DNA of 64,000 nucleotides from Lineus longissimus (Eukaryota; Nemertea; Pilidiophora; Heteronemertea; Lineidae): the NCBI RefSeq assembly GCF_910592395.1, contig NC_088312.1, positions 1,242,001 to 1,306,000 of the forward strand, read 5' to 3'. Below are positions 25,401 through 39,800 of the stretch, piece after piece. Each line of letters starts with the position of its first letter. Position 1 is the first letter of the stretch. A program made the translations under genes and the position numbers. The notes under the pieces were generated by a model. That model saw nothing but the letters and a program-made list of their open reading frames with translations, ran no database searches and was not told where the DNA came from.

Positions 25401-28400
25401 AGACTTTGCAGCAATCCCGCCCCTTCTCGACGTAAACGTTTGGCAAATAGCCGATCTATCATGGAGACTAGTCCGTCTGCCTCAGTGGGTCTACCTCCTG
25501 GCCCATTTAACACAAGATAACATGTCCTAACCTGACTGATTGTTTCTTTCCACTCGAAGAGGGCACGTTTTGCTAATATTTCTTGAGCAGTCAGATAAAA
25601 AATACTCCCGAATTGCTTATTCGACCACGGTTTTGGATAGTCTTATTTGAGGCGACTCTCGATAGAATAATTTCTGAGGTTACCGTAGCCAGCCCATTCG
25701 CTGCTTTGCTTTACCACGTGTCAGATATGGTTGAGGGGTGAAGATAGACTAAAGAGCTAGATTTGTCCCGGTCTGGCTAAAGCATAGGAGACATCTAGAC
25801 TGAATTTGATAGGTGACAGCATCTTCCTTCTTCCCATGTTGTAGTTGTGGATCAACAAAATTATATAGAATGAAGTATCATCTCAGCGTCACCTTCCAGA
25901 CATAACTAGCATACCCTTTTGGCGGTAACCACACCAACCAAGACGACTGATGAAGAATGTCAACCATTCGCCGCCTCGGTGCTCACGACATGACACTGCG
26001 GGTGACGGATTCCTAATTCGACATGAAAGAATCGTACGCCCCCAAGATGTATGCGAATTCCAAACCTCTATGCGCAATCGTAAGATATCCCCTGGTGACT
26101 TCGAAACTCTCTCCAAGAACTTGTCACCTGGTGGCTTGGGATGATACGCTCCTGGGGACGCATTCCCGTGGTTCATCCATATTCAGATGGGCCGCGATCT
26201 TCAAGACTGTATCCTGAGAGAATACCTGAAGTTGGCTGCTTCTCAAGATGTTACGGAAAAACCTAAACCATGGTTAGCACATTTTCAAGTAATCGCGAAA
26301 GAGGTAAATTTGTCTCTAACTAATTCAACACTGTATCACGTCTGGAATAATGGCTGACGACTTTTCATTATCTCATCCGACCTTGTTCATTCTTGTTACA
26401 TATCTTTCTCTCTTACAAAACCTCCAAGCACCCCATTCCTCAGTCAGCATTACAGATGTATCAAGATAGATCCAGAACACAGGATGTCCATTAAACTTGC
26501 TGTGTGATGATTGCTTGGGTTTGTAAGGTTACAGTCAAACCCAATTCAACGGCCTGTATTTTGTTCAATTTTCTCCAAGCCGCTTAAGTTGATTAGGATA
26601 GTGAGTAACAGTAACTGCCTTACATGGCTCAAATGAAGACGATTCGCGTATTTGTGTATATTGCTACTCATTTATTGACTGTTTATTCTTAGTCTTACAG
26701 CAATTTTATGACGAATCAATAATATTATGTTTAAGGTTCGGTAATCGACGGACACCCTAACACATCTATCCGTCTTCTTCACAACCTCCTCCACACAGGC
26801 GACAAACAAGCCCTTGCATTTGATGTGCTTTCGCCGATGGTTGCTTTTTGTTGCTTATAAATCATACTGTTTGTCAAGCAAAATCATCAAGCTTCATAAG
26901 AGAAATCACTCTGGTCAAGGCCGCATACCACTATTGGCAACAAAGGCTGGTTCTCTTGAGGTCGAGACGAGCGTATTCCCGACCCAGGATTCTCGACCCC
27001 TCTGTTTGCGGAAGACTGTGGTGGTATTCGTAACACGTAGCGCACTGACAGTGATTCAGAACCAGGCTCTACATGTCAATATGAGAGATGATACCGCACC
27101 TTGGTAAAGACTGAGCACGTCAAACCATATTGACAGGCCCTTAGCACACTGAGTGGAGTTCAGGCAAGCCAGGCTTATCATGAACGTGTCGGCCTAGTTT
27201 GTTGGCCTATCGTTCTGGTCAGATGTTGAAACTGCACCTCCGCTTTGAAAGGTTCAGGATGATGCCTAAATAAATAAAGTGAGTAAAATCTCACGCCGTC
27301 ATTATCACTTTAAAGTGCTCGTACTTTTTCGTGTAAATCAACTTAATGCATTGACTGCTTCACGAAAGACGTCAGCTGTGTTTATAAAAAAGAGCCATTT
27401 CCTGTAAAGATTCTGTGCGTCGTGAGCCATACTCTGAGGTACAAGATGTCTGATCCTATCTGTAACATGATAACCCGGGCACACTGCCCAAGTTGCCAAA
27501 TAATCATGTGACATCCTTCCTCCAAAAGACGTATATTTTGCTAAGCCCCCAGTAAACATGAGTTTTCCATAACACGTCGTGTCTAAGGATGGTAGCTAGT
27601 GTTTACACTTGCCTATCAGAAGTAATGCATTGTGCTTCAGTGGCCGTGAAGAAAATGAAATTATCGCCGCTCTCTCCCAGAGCAGTTTGCCTTCTGCACT
27701 GCAACAATATTATTCTTGTGTTCTTATCATTGGACAATGCCAGTGTGTATTAGCCCAGCAGCAAAGAGGCTGCGAGGTAGCCAGGTTTTACTCTATGATT
27801 AGTGGAGATTCAAGGGTTAGCACATAATACTGGTATTTATTCACCCAGGACGACAATAGTGCTATACCACACCCCCAGCCTGTGGGTCGACAGTGTCGGG
27901 GGAGAAAAAACAGACAGGACAACGGTTTTTGTGTGACGATCTGGGTGATACGCCAATTGGGATAAGTCGGGATAACGTTGTTCTCTGTTCATTTTTAATG
28001 CCTGTCCAATTCAGTAGATAATGCCATCCGGTAACTTCCCTATGCTGACGGAGTTGATGCATTTGGCAAATGTACATTCTATTTTGCCCCTTGTCTGTGC
28101 CACGTGTCCGATGCGGCGGGAATTCTCCTGAAGCAGTGAAAGGAACTGACTCTACCCCCGTGATGAAAGGCTAGCATTTTCTAGATATCGATACAAAGAT
28201 TGCATCAATCGCGAACAACCGTCTTCTATTCAACGCACAACATAGCAACTGTCGCACGTTTGGTGTTATTATCAGCAGATATGGCAAGGAGAAAAGTCAG
28301 TTAGAAAGACCAAGCAGAAGACATTTGTGTACAGATGACTGCGTTCGTTCAAGTTTCACAAGAGCAATAGGACTAACTTGTGATTCGCTTCAAGATGCTC

Positions 28401-31400
28401 TAGCTTCCAGCGGACAATACTGCTGCAACCTCAGCGAGAAATTAAGTTATTTACGCGCGAGTTTGCTAAGAGCTCCGACTTCCTGCACTCGTTCCTTGTA
28501 ATTAAATGTCTCAGTCTGGCCTTTATATTGTGCGGATATTATCAATGTGTTATCCGGGCTGATATCTGTCGGATCTGTAGGGTGACGGTGGGAGTTTGAG
28601 CGACGTAAGACCGAGTTACCGGCAACAATGGTAAACTTGACGGGGCCCTGACGTGGTTGATAGGTTTACAAACAGTCCATTGTGCACCCTCGGGAGGCTT
28701 GCAGTGAAAGAACTCCGCTTGATGGTAAATTATAGGTATCTTGTGCACATTCATGAATGGACGGTGATTGATCAGTGTGGTTTAGAGTGAGACTCAGGAT
28801 GTGATCGAAGGACTGTCCTTTTGAAGTCGACGGATGGGCTGCCTTTTGGTTAAGCCTTGCGATTTGGTGACGTTGAATAGAAAACGGGTTATGCTTTGTA
28901 CATTGAGTCTGCATTACAATGCATGTGGTGATCATGTAGAAATGTCATTTGAGACATTTTACATGGCATTGGCCCATCGGTCGAAATTCACTTCGCTAAT
29001 ACACGACTGAGCGGGTTTCAGCTCTTTAAGTATAATTAGAGACTTGGAGCTGAATTGAATCATTTCAGTGCAAATCGTGCAGAACACTCACCAATGTCTC
29101 AAAGTGATACGAAGTTGACTTGCTTTCAGACGGCTACAAACACCAGAACACTTCTCGGAGGCGAGATAAACACGAGAACATTCTTGCAACCTACCCGGGC
29201 TATGGATTATTTCTTGAAACATCTATAACGATTCAACTGCATTCAGCGGAAAGTTGGTCAAGTACCGCGTTCTAATCGAAAGTCAATAGAAGACAGTTCG
29301 TGGAAAATTAGAAAAACTGTTGCCAACAAAGTCAACGAAATGACTTAGCGCTAGTCAAGTGGACGAAGTGGTTCTACAGGACGATCTAAATGTTCTGAGT
29401 GGTGCACATAGCTCCTTGGCTGGGTCTTCAGTGCTAAATCATTCTCTGTCTATCGTGTTCACTCTTTAAAGCACATGCTTTATGGTGTCTCAGATATAAT
29501 TGGGGGTCAAAATATATCTGAGTTTTTGCTAACTGATTGCGCTTCCGCTCTGATTAACATTTGTCCTACATGTAACAAACCACCCTAATCCAAGCACCAA
29601 ATTAATAATCTTTAGTTTGAAGAAAAGTCTATTTTGCCCTGGCTTCGTTTCGATAGAGGTTGAACATTACAAAAAGACAATGAATTAAAACAAATGCTCT
29701 GTAATTTCATTCTCCGGTAACTAGCACAGCAAATGTAACACTCTCACTGGGATTAAAAATACATTAGCGACTTACTGGTGGTTGTGATTTATACGAGTCT
29801 CGGGGGTCCATGGCATATCATGCACTCGCTGAGGCGAGCTGCACGCGGAATGTCTGCTATGATCCTTGATCACCATGCTTTGTTTATCACCACTATACAG
29901 ATTTTCAATTCGCGTCATCGGTCACCCTGTTAGCCCTTAGAATGTGGAATCTCAAATTCTCAGCCTCTAAGGAAATGTTAATGTTTGTTTTTAATCATCT
30001 TGAATTATTTCATGTTTAAGGTTAGTTGGTTTGAGACGTAAAGCTAAGTGACAATGTTTGGCTTATGATCATTAGTTTATCATACTAGAAACAGGAATCC
30101 CTCCAGGATGTTATAAAATTGGTAGCCAGGATTAGAACAAATATGTCTCGAATTTGCCATGACAGATTTGTTATGTTTGAGACACTAAAAGCAACTGCTT
30201 CAGATTCCATATACTCGTCAGAAACTCTTGGCCATTAATGAGAGGTTTTGATAAAACTACAACAAATGTCACGCAAAAATTGTGATAAAATCCAATTAAT
30301 TTTTTTTTAATGTTGCTCTCTTGTAGAAATTGTTGAGTCACTAACTTGTTTTCCGATGAAATCTTTCTTATAACGCGGCAATTTTCAATAATGAACTGCA
30401 CGATTAAATATAACTTCAATGACTGCGAAACTTATGTAGACAATGCTTCCGGTTATTCCCATGATGCATAGCACGTTCCATTCCGGCCTCGACAGATAAT
30501 CGGCCATTTTGATACACCTCTCCTCTCACAATAACAGATGAGGCGCAATTTCCTTGTTTAAAATGCAAAACAACTCCATCGCATCCCTTTTCACGATAGA
30601 GTCGAGTATATAAAGAAATATGACCCTAGTCTAGCACTTCTCATTTCCGAGACTGGCTTATTAACTGGAGAACTCCTCCGATTCGTTGCCTAATCTCCTA
30701 GAAACACGTACAATGTAAACTTCAATTTAGACAAGGCGGACCATTTAACCCATGGCCTATCTCCATCGCTTCTCTACAAGATTTAATTAAAACATTTTTC
30801 TGAGTCAACTATTGGAGTGATTCATGCGTGCCCGCCTCCCCTATCTGACCACGTGCACAATACAAGGTGTCCCGGGCCAGGATATTGCAAGATGATCTAT
30901 CTGGCTCTCCCCAGCCAGTCGTACGGCTCGGTCTCATACTTCTTCCCAATGTTTCCGATGCCTGACAGTTCTTACGCAGAAAATTGCAAGTTATGCGATC
31001 ATTAAAATATTAGCCACCTTTGTTCGGTAGATTTATTACCGAGATTACTATCTAGAGCAGATGTTGGGCACATTTAGCTGAGAAGCACGCATCCAGGCAA
31101 AAGGCTCTAGTTTGGTCACGCTGGAAATGTGCTGTGTTTCGGCAGACTATTCACTCCTAGTGCATCTTGATATTCTGCTTGACTAAGCAAAAAATATCAA
31201 TTGGTGCAAAACAAGGTACCAGTATTTGAATTGAAAGATCAAGTTATTACCATTGGAAAAGATTTGTTGTTAGTGTGAACGCTGCTACCCTTTTGAAATA
31301 GTTTAGATATAAGTAGTGATTGTGTGTGAGATTACTTACTTGAGCGCGACTTTCGTTAACCACATCCGGAGTGGCGGGACATACATTTAGGGCCAAGACG

Positions 31401-33373
31401 TCACAAGGAATTTCCCAAGACGCAATAACAGGGAAGAAGCCTTAATCATCTTTAGTCTCTAAAGTCGGTATTCATCAGAGATAACGTTTACGACTCATTC
31501 TAACGAGGGTAGGTAACCCTGACGGAGACCAAGGAGGAACCTTGGAGATTCGACCCGTTCCATCACCTTCCCAATATAGTAATAGCCACACCGTCACAAC
31601 CAGAAAGTACCCATTTAGCTGTGGTTACTATGACTACGTATCGCTTGCTGAGAGGTCGATCATTGGGGGAGGAGACCCCCGCCACAAGTCAGTCTTTAAC
31701 AACCCCGCTGTTTTGTTACCAACCAGTTTCAAAATCAAGCTGAACTGAGCGATATCATCATATAACAGCATGCCATGTAAATCTTGCAAACTGCTATGAT
31801 TCTGAAGTGTTCATCAGATATATGCGTCTTAATTGCGCTATTCGCACGTTTCCTCCACAACCTTTGAACCTGGACGTGGATTCGTGCTTCTACCGCAAGA
31901 TTAACTAATTACCTCAAATATTGATGGCAAGAACCTGCGGTGAAGTCTATGAAATGAATATAATCAAAAATTTATCTTAATGTTCCTCACCCCTCTCGAG
32001 ATGGTAGCTAGCCGAAACAATAGAACCATAGGGAGCGTACCGAGTCGTTAACTTTATCAAAATTGGCTCCTTTATTTCGCGACAAATGCGCAATATTAGA
32101 CGGGCTAAATATCAAGTGATTTATCGTAGAATTAACTTAGATAAAGTTTTATTTGTCCATTTATTAGCAACGTATTTCCACGAGAGTAAGGCATGATGTA
32201 AAATGTGGCTTAATGGGGTTTGGTACTGTTTTCTTGTACGTGTAAATCGTGGTACCGGGTAACAGGCGCGGAACGGATGTCGTAGATTTTGTCGGTTTGG
32301 CTGTATTTGGAAGGCTCAGACGAGATAAGAGGATAGGATGATTGTAGGTTATGGGCTGGCGATAATCATTAAGTGTGAAAAACATAAAGGCGGTCATAGA
32401 TTTTGCAATTGGAGACGTCAGTATGTTGGGGTGACACGCTGTATTATGGCTAATGTACGTGATCTTTCAAGGTTTACAACATCTTAGCAGTTGAGGAGCT
32501 GAGAGCAGACCGGCAGAAAACTCTTTCAAAAGCTGCAAGAACAACCCTGTCCTACTTGTTTACCTTAATCATGATAATAAAGGACTAACTGAACTGATTG
32601 CAGTGAATTACTGCAAGAAATGATCAATCGTCATCAGACCACTGTCGTGCCTCAATGTCGTGCCTCATGTATTCTGAGGGCGATACTGCATGCACACTCT
32701 ACCAGGTTCTCCTCAAGGCCCCCTTTGTGTCATTCAATCCTGTTATCATAACCAGTACCAGTTAACTCATGACAAGAAAGAGTCAACACGCGATGGCGAT
32801 ACACGAGCTAAGTGCCTCCGAACATCTACATGCACCCTCCAAAACACCTTTAGTTTTTAAGGAAAGCGTTCTGAAAACAAATTAGTAAATTAGATTATTG
32901 CTTAATGACACTAATTTCGTAGACGGACGTCTGGATCGCTTTACATGGCCCTGTCACGCTCGCTTCTTATGCCACTTGACATGCAGGTTCCCGGGGGATC
33001 TGCTACAGCGGAGGAAGTAAAGAACAGTGAGTGGAGGTTGGATTGCTTGGTAGCAGTCTTCAATGTCCGCCCCCAGAAAAGTGCCCATCCCTTTTGAACA
33101 CTTTTGTAAGATGACGGATCATATATGTTTTGATAGCGAATCATGATCCTCTGACACCTTATCCTAGGAATATATAACTGTTACACTGGTCACCATTACA
33201 GTTTCTCGCAGAATCCTAGAATTGGGGTGGTTTTCAACTTGCATCGTGCAATGCCAATAACACTTAAATAGATTTAAACAGGAAAATAGGTTTACAGAGG
33301 AAGAAGGGCATCAATCAAGAACTCTTGATCGGTACATGTATATCAAAAGCATACCTTGCCTAGTACTCCGCAC
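22483..33373. other. Long gene-poor DNA
   Basis: Nearly 11 kb with no supportable gene: stops are frequent in all frames and the short frames show no domains. A 16-bp palindrome ATTCACCATGGTGAAT lies at 23183-23198. The segment 24366-24560 is dense in homeodomain-type and TALE-type words (TTAATTAATCA, CTAATTG, CTGTCA), which is only suggestive. Confidence 0.5.
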
Positions 33374-33802
33374 ACAAGGACAAATCTTCTTCTTCTTCTT
33401 CTTCTTCAGCGTTCGCTCTGCACTTGGAGGGGTCATTCTCCTAGGAGTAATCCTCCTCCAAGGCGGGATGAGCGGTATCCTGCGTGCCACTACGGTTAGG
33501 CGCCAATTGGGTTTATTGGCCTAGTGGTCCGACTTTGGCGAGAGAGATAGAGTCCACGCAAGCTGCTCATGTTTCTCACTTGGTGGGGTCTTAGCTTGCC
33601 CTGGCATAGACACCAGATACAAGGAACCTCGGTTTTGAGTCTCATTCGAAGGACTGTGAAGAGCCAGGAATTTTAGTTCCTTGAAAGCCACGCCGGTTCA
33701 TCCAGACATACGATCCTGGGTTCTTCCCGGGATCGAACCCGGGCCCTATTGCGTGGTGGCCAGCAGTGTAAACCACTAGGCCATGAGGCTACAAGGACAA
33801 AT
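33374..33802 (-). mobile_element. Complete tRNA-headed SINE with 12-bp target duplication
   Basis: The element occupies 33386-33790 (405 bp) on the minus strand. Its head carries a consensus A box TGGCCTAGTGG (33783-33773) and a perfect B box GGTTCGATCCC (33739-33729), with a self-pairing T arm (CCCGG...CCGGG). A body of about 320 bp follows, ending AGCGAACGCT and then a (GAA)n tail at 33407-33386. The 12-mer ACAAGGACAAAT stands on both sides, at 33374-33385 and 33791-33802, without a mismatch; this is the mark of LINE-driven insertion. The intact duplication and boxes suggest a fairly recent insertion. The SINE superfamily of the body cannot be named from memory with confidence. Confidence 0.88.
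33729..33783 (-). promoter_or_regulatory. Internal RNA polymerase III promoter of the SINE
   Basis: A box at 33783-33773 and B box at 33739-33729 on the minus strand, spaced as in a tRNA gene. Both match the consensus, so the SINE is likely still transcribable by polymerase III. Confidence 0.7.
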
Positions 33803-36800
33803 GAAAGTAAGGATTCATGGCCAGGCCAACAAATGTGGAGGAAAGAGGATTGTCTGAACCGGCAAGACGTGCAGGGAATCATGCTGAAAGGCACAAACAC
33901 CAGTCGAGTGTTACCGGAGCAGAACCAGTGATCAGAGGACATGATGATGAATGATCAATCAAGGCCAGAGTGTTAATGATGGGTTCGATTATCAATAATT
34001 ATATCTTGTGTCTTTCCCATTCATTTTCCTCTCCTCCGAGACAGGACAGCCGAGACGGCCTAATTGCACGCCAAAGCAATCATGTGCCCGCGTTCCGCCA
34101 GTCTTTCAGACTAATCGATACAATTGATAGCAACTAAGTCAATTTCATTAAATGAGTAAGGCTATGATCACAATCAGGTGTAACGTCTTGATATTTCTTT
34201 AACTTGTTTTATGTCAGCTGCTCACACCGTTCTGCTCGTGGTATACACTTTCTGCAATCAGAAAATAGTTTGAGAGTGATCCTGATTTGTAATCATTTTG
34301 GCTTTGTGTTATGCATGTTTTAGAAGCTTCGTCATACATTTGAGAATTGATATAACCATTTATGTGCTTGACCACTGAATAAGCTAAAACGGTTTAGCAA
34401 CGTGACTGGCTAACTTTCCAAGTGAGAAAATATGAGTATGCATTTTTTGACTTCGGTACCTTTCGGTGATTGGTCTCCCACAAGAGAACGCTTCTTCCAA
34501 AACTAGGTTCTCTAACTGGTTATTCAGAAATATATGTACCAAGAAATCGTGTGATGTAATGTACATTTTCGTTTGGCAAATTAACTGTTACCGTCACCCA
34601 GCATCAAGCAGCTGCCATACGCCAGCTTCATTAGACTCATGTTACAGTCACAACGAGTCACGCGAAGCTTGCCTGTCCCTTGTAACCTAACCTAATGGAC
34701 ATTAACGGTCAAACCTTCGCCATGGGATAATTCTTTAAAGGCCATGAGTGGACGTCACTGCTTTTGAATTAGCCAGTTAGTGCGATGTGTCGCAAGAAAG
34801 TGCGGTAATTGTTTCACGGAATGCAAGGAAGAGGATAGTCTCGATAGTTTACATATTTGGCGACACAAGTAAGTAGTAGACACTCAGAGTCTTCTTTCCC
34901 ATGTTTACATCTTCGCTACAGAAATCAATGCATACTAGGAGTAAAAAACGCCTGGACTCGGGATGTATCGTCCGTAACTGAGACTAGTTCACATTGAAGG
35001 CCTACGCGTGCATTCCCATTTTCCATATTGAAAGCTTTGGTTATAACGAATCTCGAATGATAAATGAGCCAGGGGTCTCGGTTAGCTCGCTCGATTTAGA
35101 ATATTGGACTTTCCGCGAATTAATACTTTATGCCTCGCAGACGGAAATCTGATAGAGTAATAGATTTTTAAGCTGACTGTCAGCTTTGCCATAAAATGTG
35201 TTTATGGCAATGATTAATTGTCGACGATAGGTACACTTTCATTTGTTCTCTAATACCGAGTTCAATTGGCTAACTGGCAATGCGCCATCACGCCCAGGAC
35301 TTATATCATCATTAGTATCACGTAAGGTACTGCAGGAGCTTCTCTGTCTTGATCATCCCAAACGCAGCGTCATGGTGTATTCATGATTTGTGATGCCTGT
35401 ATCGGCTCTGGACCGATCGCAATTGGCCACAACGAAATACATTGTATGTACTCCAAGTTTAGTGGGTGAGATTTTGGCCTCGTAGTTTTTAGAACTGTCG
35501 GCTTCGTCATTGGTAGCTAGCTCTTCGTAACGGTTGGTTGTGAAATCTGCCGAGTGTTGATGTTAGGTGGGTTGGGCGTACTACACACCATCTTTTACAT
35601 TCTTTCCAGAAAGTTTCCAAAAGATGACAAATCACGAGAGAGGAGTATAGCTGACGACCCAAATACCACAGTCAACAATAGAGGCTTCAGATGTATGAAA
35701 ACGATGTTGTGTACGCGTTTCGCTCTCATAAGATATCCATCAGTCTTCGTCGCAGCCCTTTAACACTCGATATCGACGGAGGATAACATCACGGCGAATG
35801 TTAAATGAAAATTTATATCGGAATGAAAATTAATAGGTCCCATGTCAGTTGGTCTTGCAGCGGCTGACATAGGGGAAAGTGATATTGACAAGCGTATGAA
35901 GGTTCTTATGCCTCCATCATAGTTGCTAACTGCCATCGCCATGGTTCTATGATATCGCTAGGAAATAAACAGTAGTGAAATGTGACGTCTATTGCGGTGT
36001 CAGTTGTCGTGTCAACAATTTATCAAATTGTAGAATTCCTCCAGGGTCTTTTAGAATCAGATTTAATTGGTTCACAATGTGATCCTTATTTTTGCTTCTA
36101 AATTTGTGTTTTCCGTCGTTTTTCTCCTTTAAATCTATCATTACAGGTCTTATTATTCTTGGGAAGGCAGTCGCCTGTCCTCTCCGCGCTATTCGCTTCC
36201 CCTAGTTCCTTTGCCACTGGTTCCTCTTCAGTACGATACTGGGTCCCAAGAGACAACATTGATTTTTGAACGCTTGAAGGAACACATTGAAGCCATTAAG
36301 TTTGACAAGTCACCCAGGGCCAAGGGACCCACGGGAGTAAAACACTGGTATCAGCCGTGATTGCATATCATTTCAACTGAACTTGATCCGGGGAGGGTAG
36401 CTGGGGGCTGATGAAAGGAAGAATATGGATCACTTTCTTGGTGGGTGTTTTTCACTGCGTCTACCGTCATCACTGACAATTAATGTGCATCACATGCCTG
36501 TCTACTTTTCTGCTTCAGCGGATTTTTATAGCAAAAAAGCCTAAAATCATCAGTCTATTGCACAACAGGCGGCCACAAGCTTCTTCCAGCTTACCCTATG
36601 CCGGGATGTCCTCAGTATGTCGAGTGTCAGCAATCTGCTGGCAGTCTCTGGGTGTAAGACAGGCGGTACATGGGGTACACCGTTGCGTTTGAAAGTTGGT
36701 CGGTCCGTCTGATATTTAGCCTGATTTTGAGCCTCCCTCAAATGCTGAATACATGTAAGTCCTTTTTGCAAATATATCAAGAAAACACGGACAGTCTAGA

Positions 36801-39800
36801 AAGCACTGAAAGATATACATTGGAATCTTTTCAACAAAGTATCTATTACTTCTCCCAGAAGACTAACACCGAGAAATGAGGATTTACTTTTCGAGCTTAA
36901 CGACCAGGAGAGGAAACCGAAGGGAAACCAGAGCCGTGCTTTCATCGATTTCGCTTCTGGTTGAGCTGGTGAGCTGAAGCTGCGGATCTGACAGGGTACC
37001 TCGCGAGAGGTATCGAGGGACCGCGGCAGCGGTGTTGGTTGCCGATCTAGCCACTGCTCGGGCGGTGTCGAGTTCTTGTTGATGTCAAAATAGATCCTTG
37101 TGAAGTTTCAAAGCAATTAAAGCGTACACCATTGCCCGCTCCGAGGGCAAGGAAGAACCGATGCGCTGATGGGCTGATGGCTGATGAAGCCATATTGCAG
37201 AATTTGAACCATTGATTCTCCATACAAATCATTAGTCAGAAACATTTTCGGTTATTTTCCAAAGCAGCATTTGCTTTAGTGTATAGTGTTCGCTTCCCAG
37301 CTTAAGTGTATGGGATAATGGTGAGATTTATACCGTGTACCCATGTTTCCAATGTTTCGGTTTTAGAATATTTTCTAGTTTTTATTTCGATCACTAACAT
37401 TAACGGTATGTAACATACAAGTAACGTGATTTCTGAAGTTGGCATTTATATGAAACATAGTTCACGGTATCCACATAATTGTAAGATCGCTTGGCAGCAA
37501 ATCTAAAGTAGTTCAAGACGTATACGCATCAGCGGCCAGCCCATCTCAGACTGTACTCCTATTAACCAGGTTGTTAAATGAAGCGGAGAACATGTACACT
37601 TGGATAGAAGGGAAATTTAGCGCACTCTGGGAAACGAGCACGGAGGGCCATTTCCTCCACAGACCGAGATCTTTCATGTTCCGAGAATGACGAATATGCC
37701 TCTGTGCTGATAAACTTGAATAGGAAAAGCCATATATCAAGTTGTTCTGACTTGGCAAGCAGTGGTTTGGAAACACGATAACGCCGTTTATGGCGAGACT
37801 CCATACCAGTACCTCGTGCTATACCGTCCCGGTAGGCTACCGAGTGGCCTTGGAATGTTTAGGCAGAGATTGAAAAAGGAACTTTAAGGCTCCTTACTAT
37901 CCGGATTGTATAATTTGCTGACATTATGATTTTGTTTCTCCTTTGAGAGAGTCACAAGAAAAAAAGGATAATTAAGCAGTCAACTCGTATAACTGTATAT
38001 GTAAGGTTAACTGTGCAGAAGCAAATAGCCCATACTCCTCTTTTCCTAACTCCTTGAGTGAAGCCACCGAATTTTTCACACCACCAAACGATAATGCCAA
38101 TAATTTGATGCGCATGCCATCACTCCTAACTTTGCGACAAATTGCTTCGAAATTTAAATGCATAGAACAATTACACCCTATAGGTCACGGAGGATATTTA
38201 TAACAGTCATATTAAACAAATTGCTAAAGAATACGCCGGCACGTCAACATTTAGCGTTTTCCAACATTGCGAGACCTGACCCTCAATCAAAGTGAAATGA
38301 AAAATCTCGTTACTGAAAATGACAAATGAGTATTCTATTGCCTCTGCCTCAGCAGTGGAAAGGAAGCAGATAAGTCTGTAGTCGAGAATCAATTTTCGAC
38401 CGCGTGGATTCTTGAGACAGCCGAATGCGCAGGGAATGTGGTACGGCTGGCCAAGCAGAAACAGAACTGATAAACCGCTATTTGGAGGACAGGGACGCTT
38501 AATCATAATTTGGGCAGCGCTTTTCACGAGATGTTGCAGTTCTTAAGTTTCACGCGAACTGCCTTCGTCTCAGCGGTTCTCTCAACCGAAAGGAACGGTT
38601 TAAGGTTGAGAGTAGGAAGTAAATGTACCGTGGTAGCGCGGGACAGGGCTGCTAATGACTGAAAACTCTAGGGTATATTTTGGAGATCATTTCTCAAATG
38701 AAAGCTTCGTATAATTATATATTATCGGTGACTATATATATTCGGTTATAATCGGTGATCGGCCGACACTTCTCATGAGAATTGTCCCGACAGTTAAAAA
38801 TTATGATTTTAACCTGCAGCGTTCATGAGCCAAAACTAGTTCTTCCTATAGCGCCACCTATTGGGCATAGCGTTAGTCGAAACTGCCGAAAAGCATAATA
38901 TGGCACGATGAGACCTTCATACCACCTGAAGATGAACAGTAAGTCTAACATCAACAGTTATGGCGATTTGCTCCGGAAACTAATGACGTCTTATTCAAAT
39001 ATTTGACGTCTGTGACCTTGAAAAGTAGGTCAAATCAAAAGCTCGAGGTATCTGAGGATCCGTCTACAGTAAACGTTTCTTGATTTTACCAGGCAGTTGT
39101 CTTGCTCAAGGTTCTCTTGCTCAGGCTTGATATTCCATGCTACAACGTAAACCTCTTCTTCTGCTTGTTTGAAAGGAACCACGATGAACCTTCCGATTTC
39201 ATGCATGTATTTCACAGTTAAATGTTCGTTTGTGTTCAAAATGCTGCTTTTGCGTCTGGTTTATCCGATTAATATTCCTTTTGCCGATTCTCATATCACC
39301 AGGGAATGACGAATTATATGTATTATATAATATTAATACGGTGATAACCAGCATTTGATAGATGTATTGTAAGGTTTGCCAAGCCAGTGGTCAGCCATTG
39401 CAGTCACGAACCAGACGATCATAAAACATGGCCAAGACACCTTAAACTCCGCCAATTTACACGTTTAATACAACTTTATGGTGTTTACTTTTGCATTAGA
39501 GGTAGTTTTGCCGTCACAAGTGACATGGAGGGAATTCACAGGGCACGGAGACGTGATCTGGTTAGAGGATGCACCAGCATTGTTGTTATTGTGTTGTGTG
39601 TTGGATGGATGTGTTTGAAGACAGTCCGTTTGCCTGACGATACCAGTGTCTTTGTGATGACTTCCATGGAACATAATGTCGTTAACCTCTGAAACTGTTC
39701 GATCGACGCTAATATTAGCATTCTTTGGCTCTAGAATCATGCCTGAGAACAGAGAAATAGTGTGAGGTCCTCTGTATATAGGAGCAAGTAAAAGATACCA

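Noticed and set aside
33517-33527. A-box match TGGCCTAGTGG on the plus strand
   Set aside because: It lies inside the body of the minus-strand SINE and has no B box downstream, so it is not a second tRNA-like head.
38579-38612. Short hairpin CTCTCAACC...GGTTGAGAG
   Set aside because: A 9-bp stem with a 16-bp loop is too short for a microRNA precursor and matches no conserved microRNA I recall.
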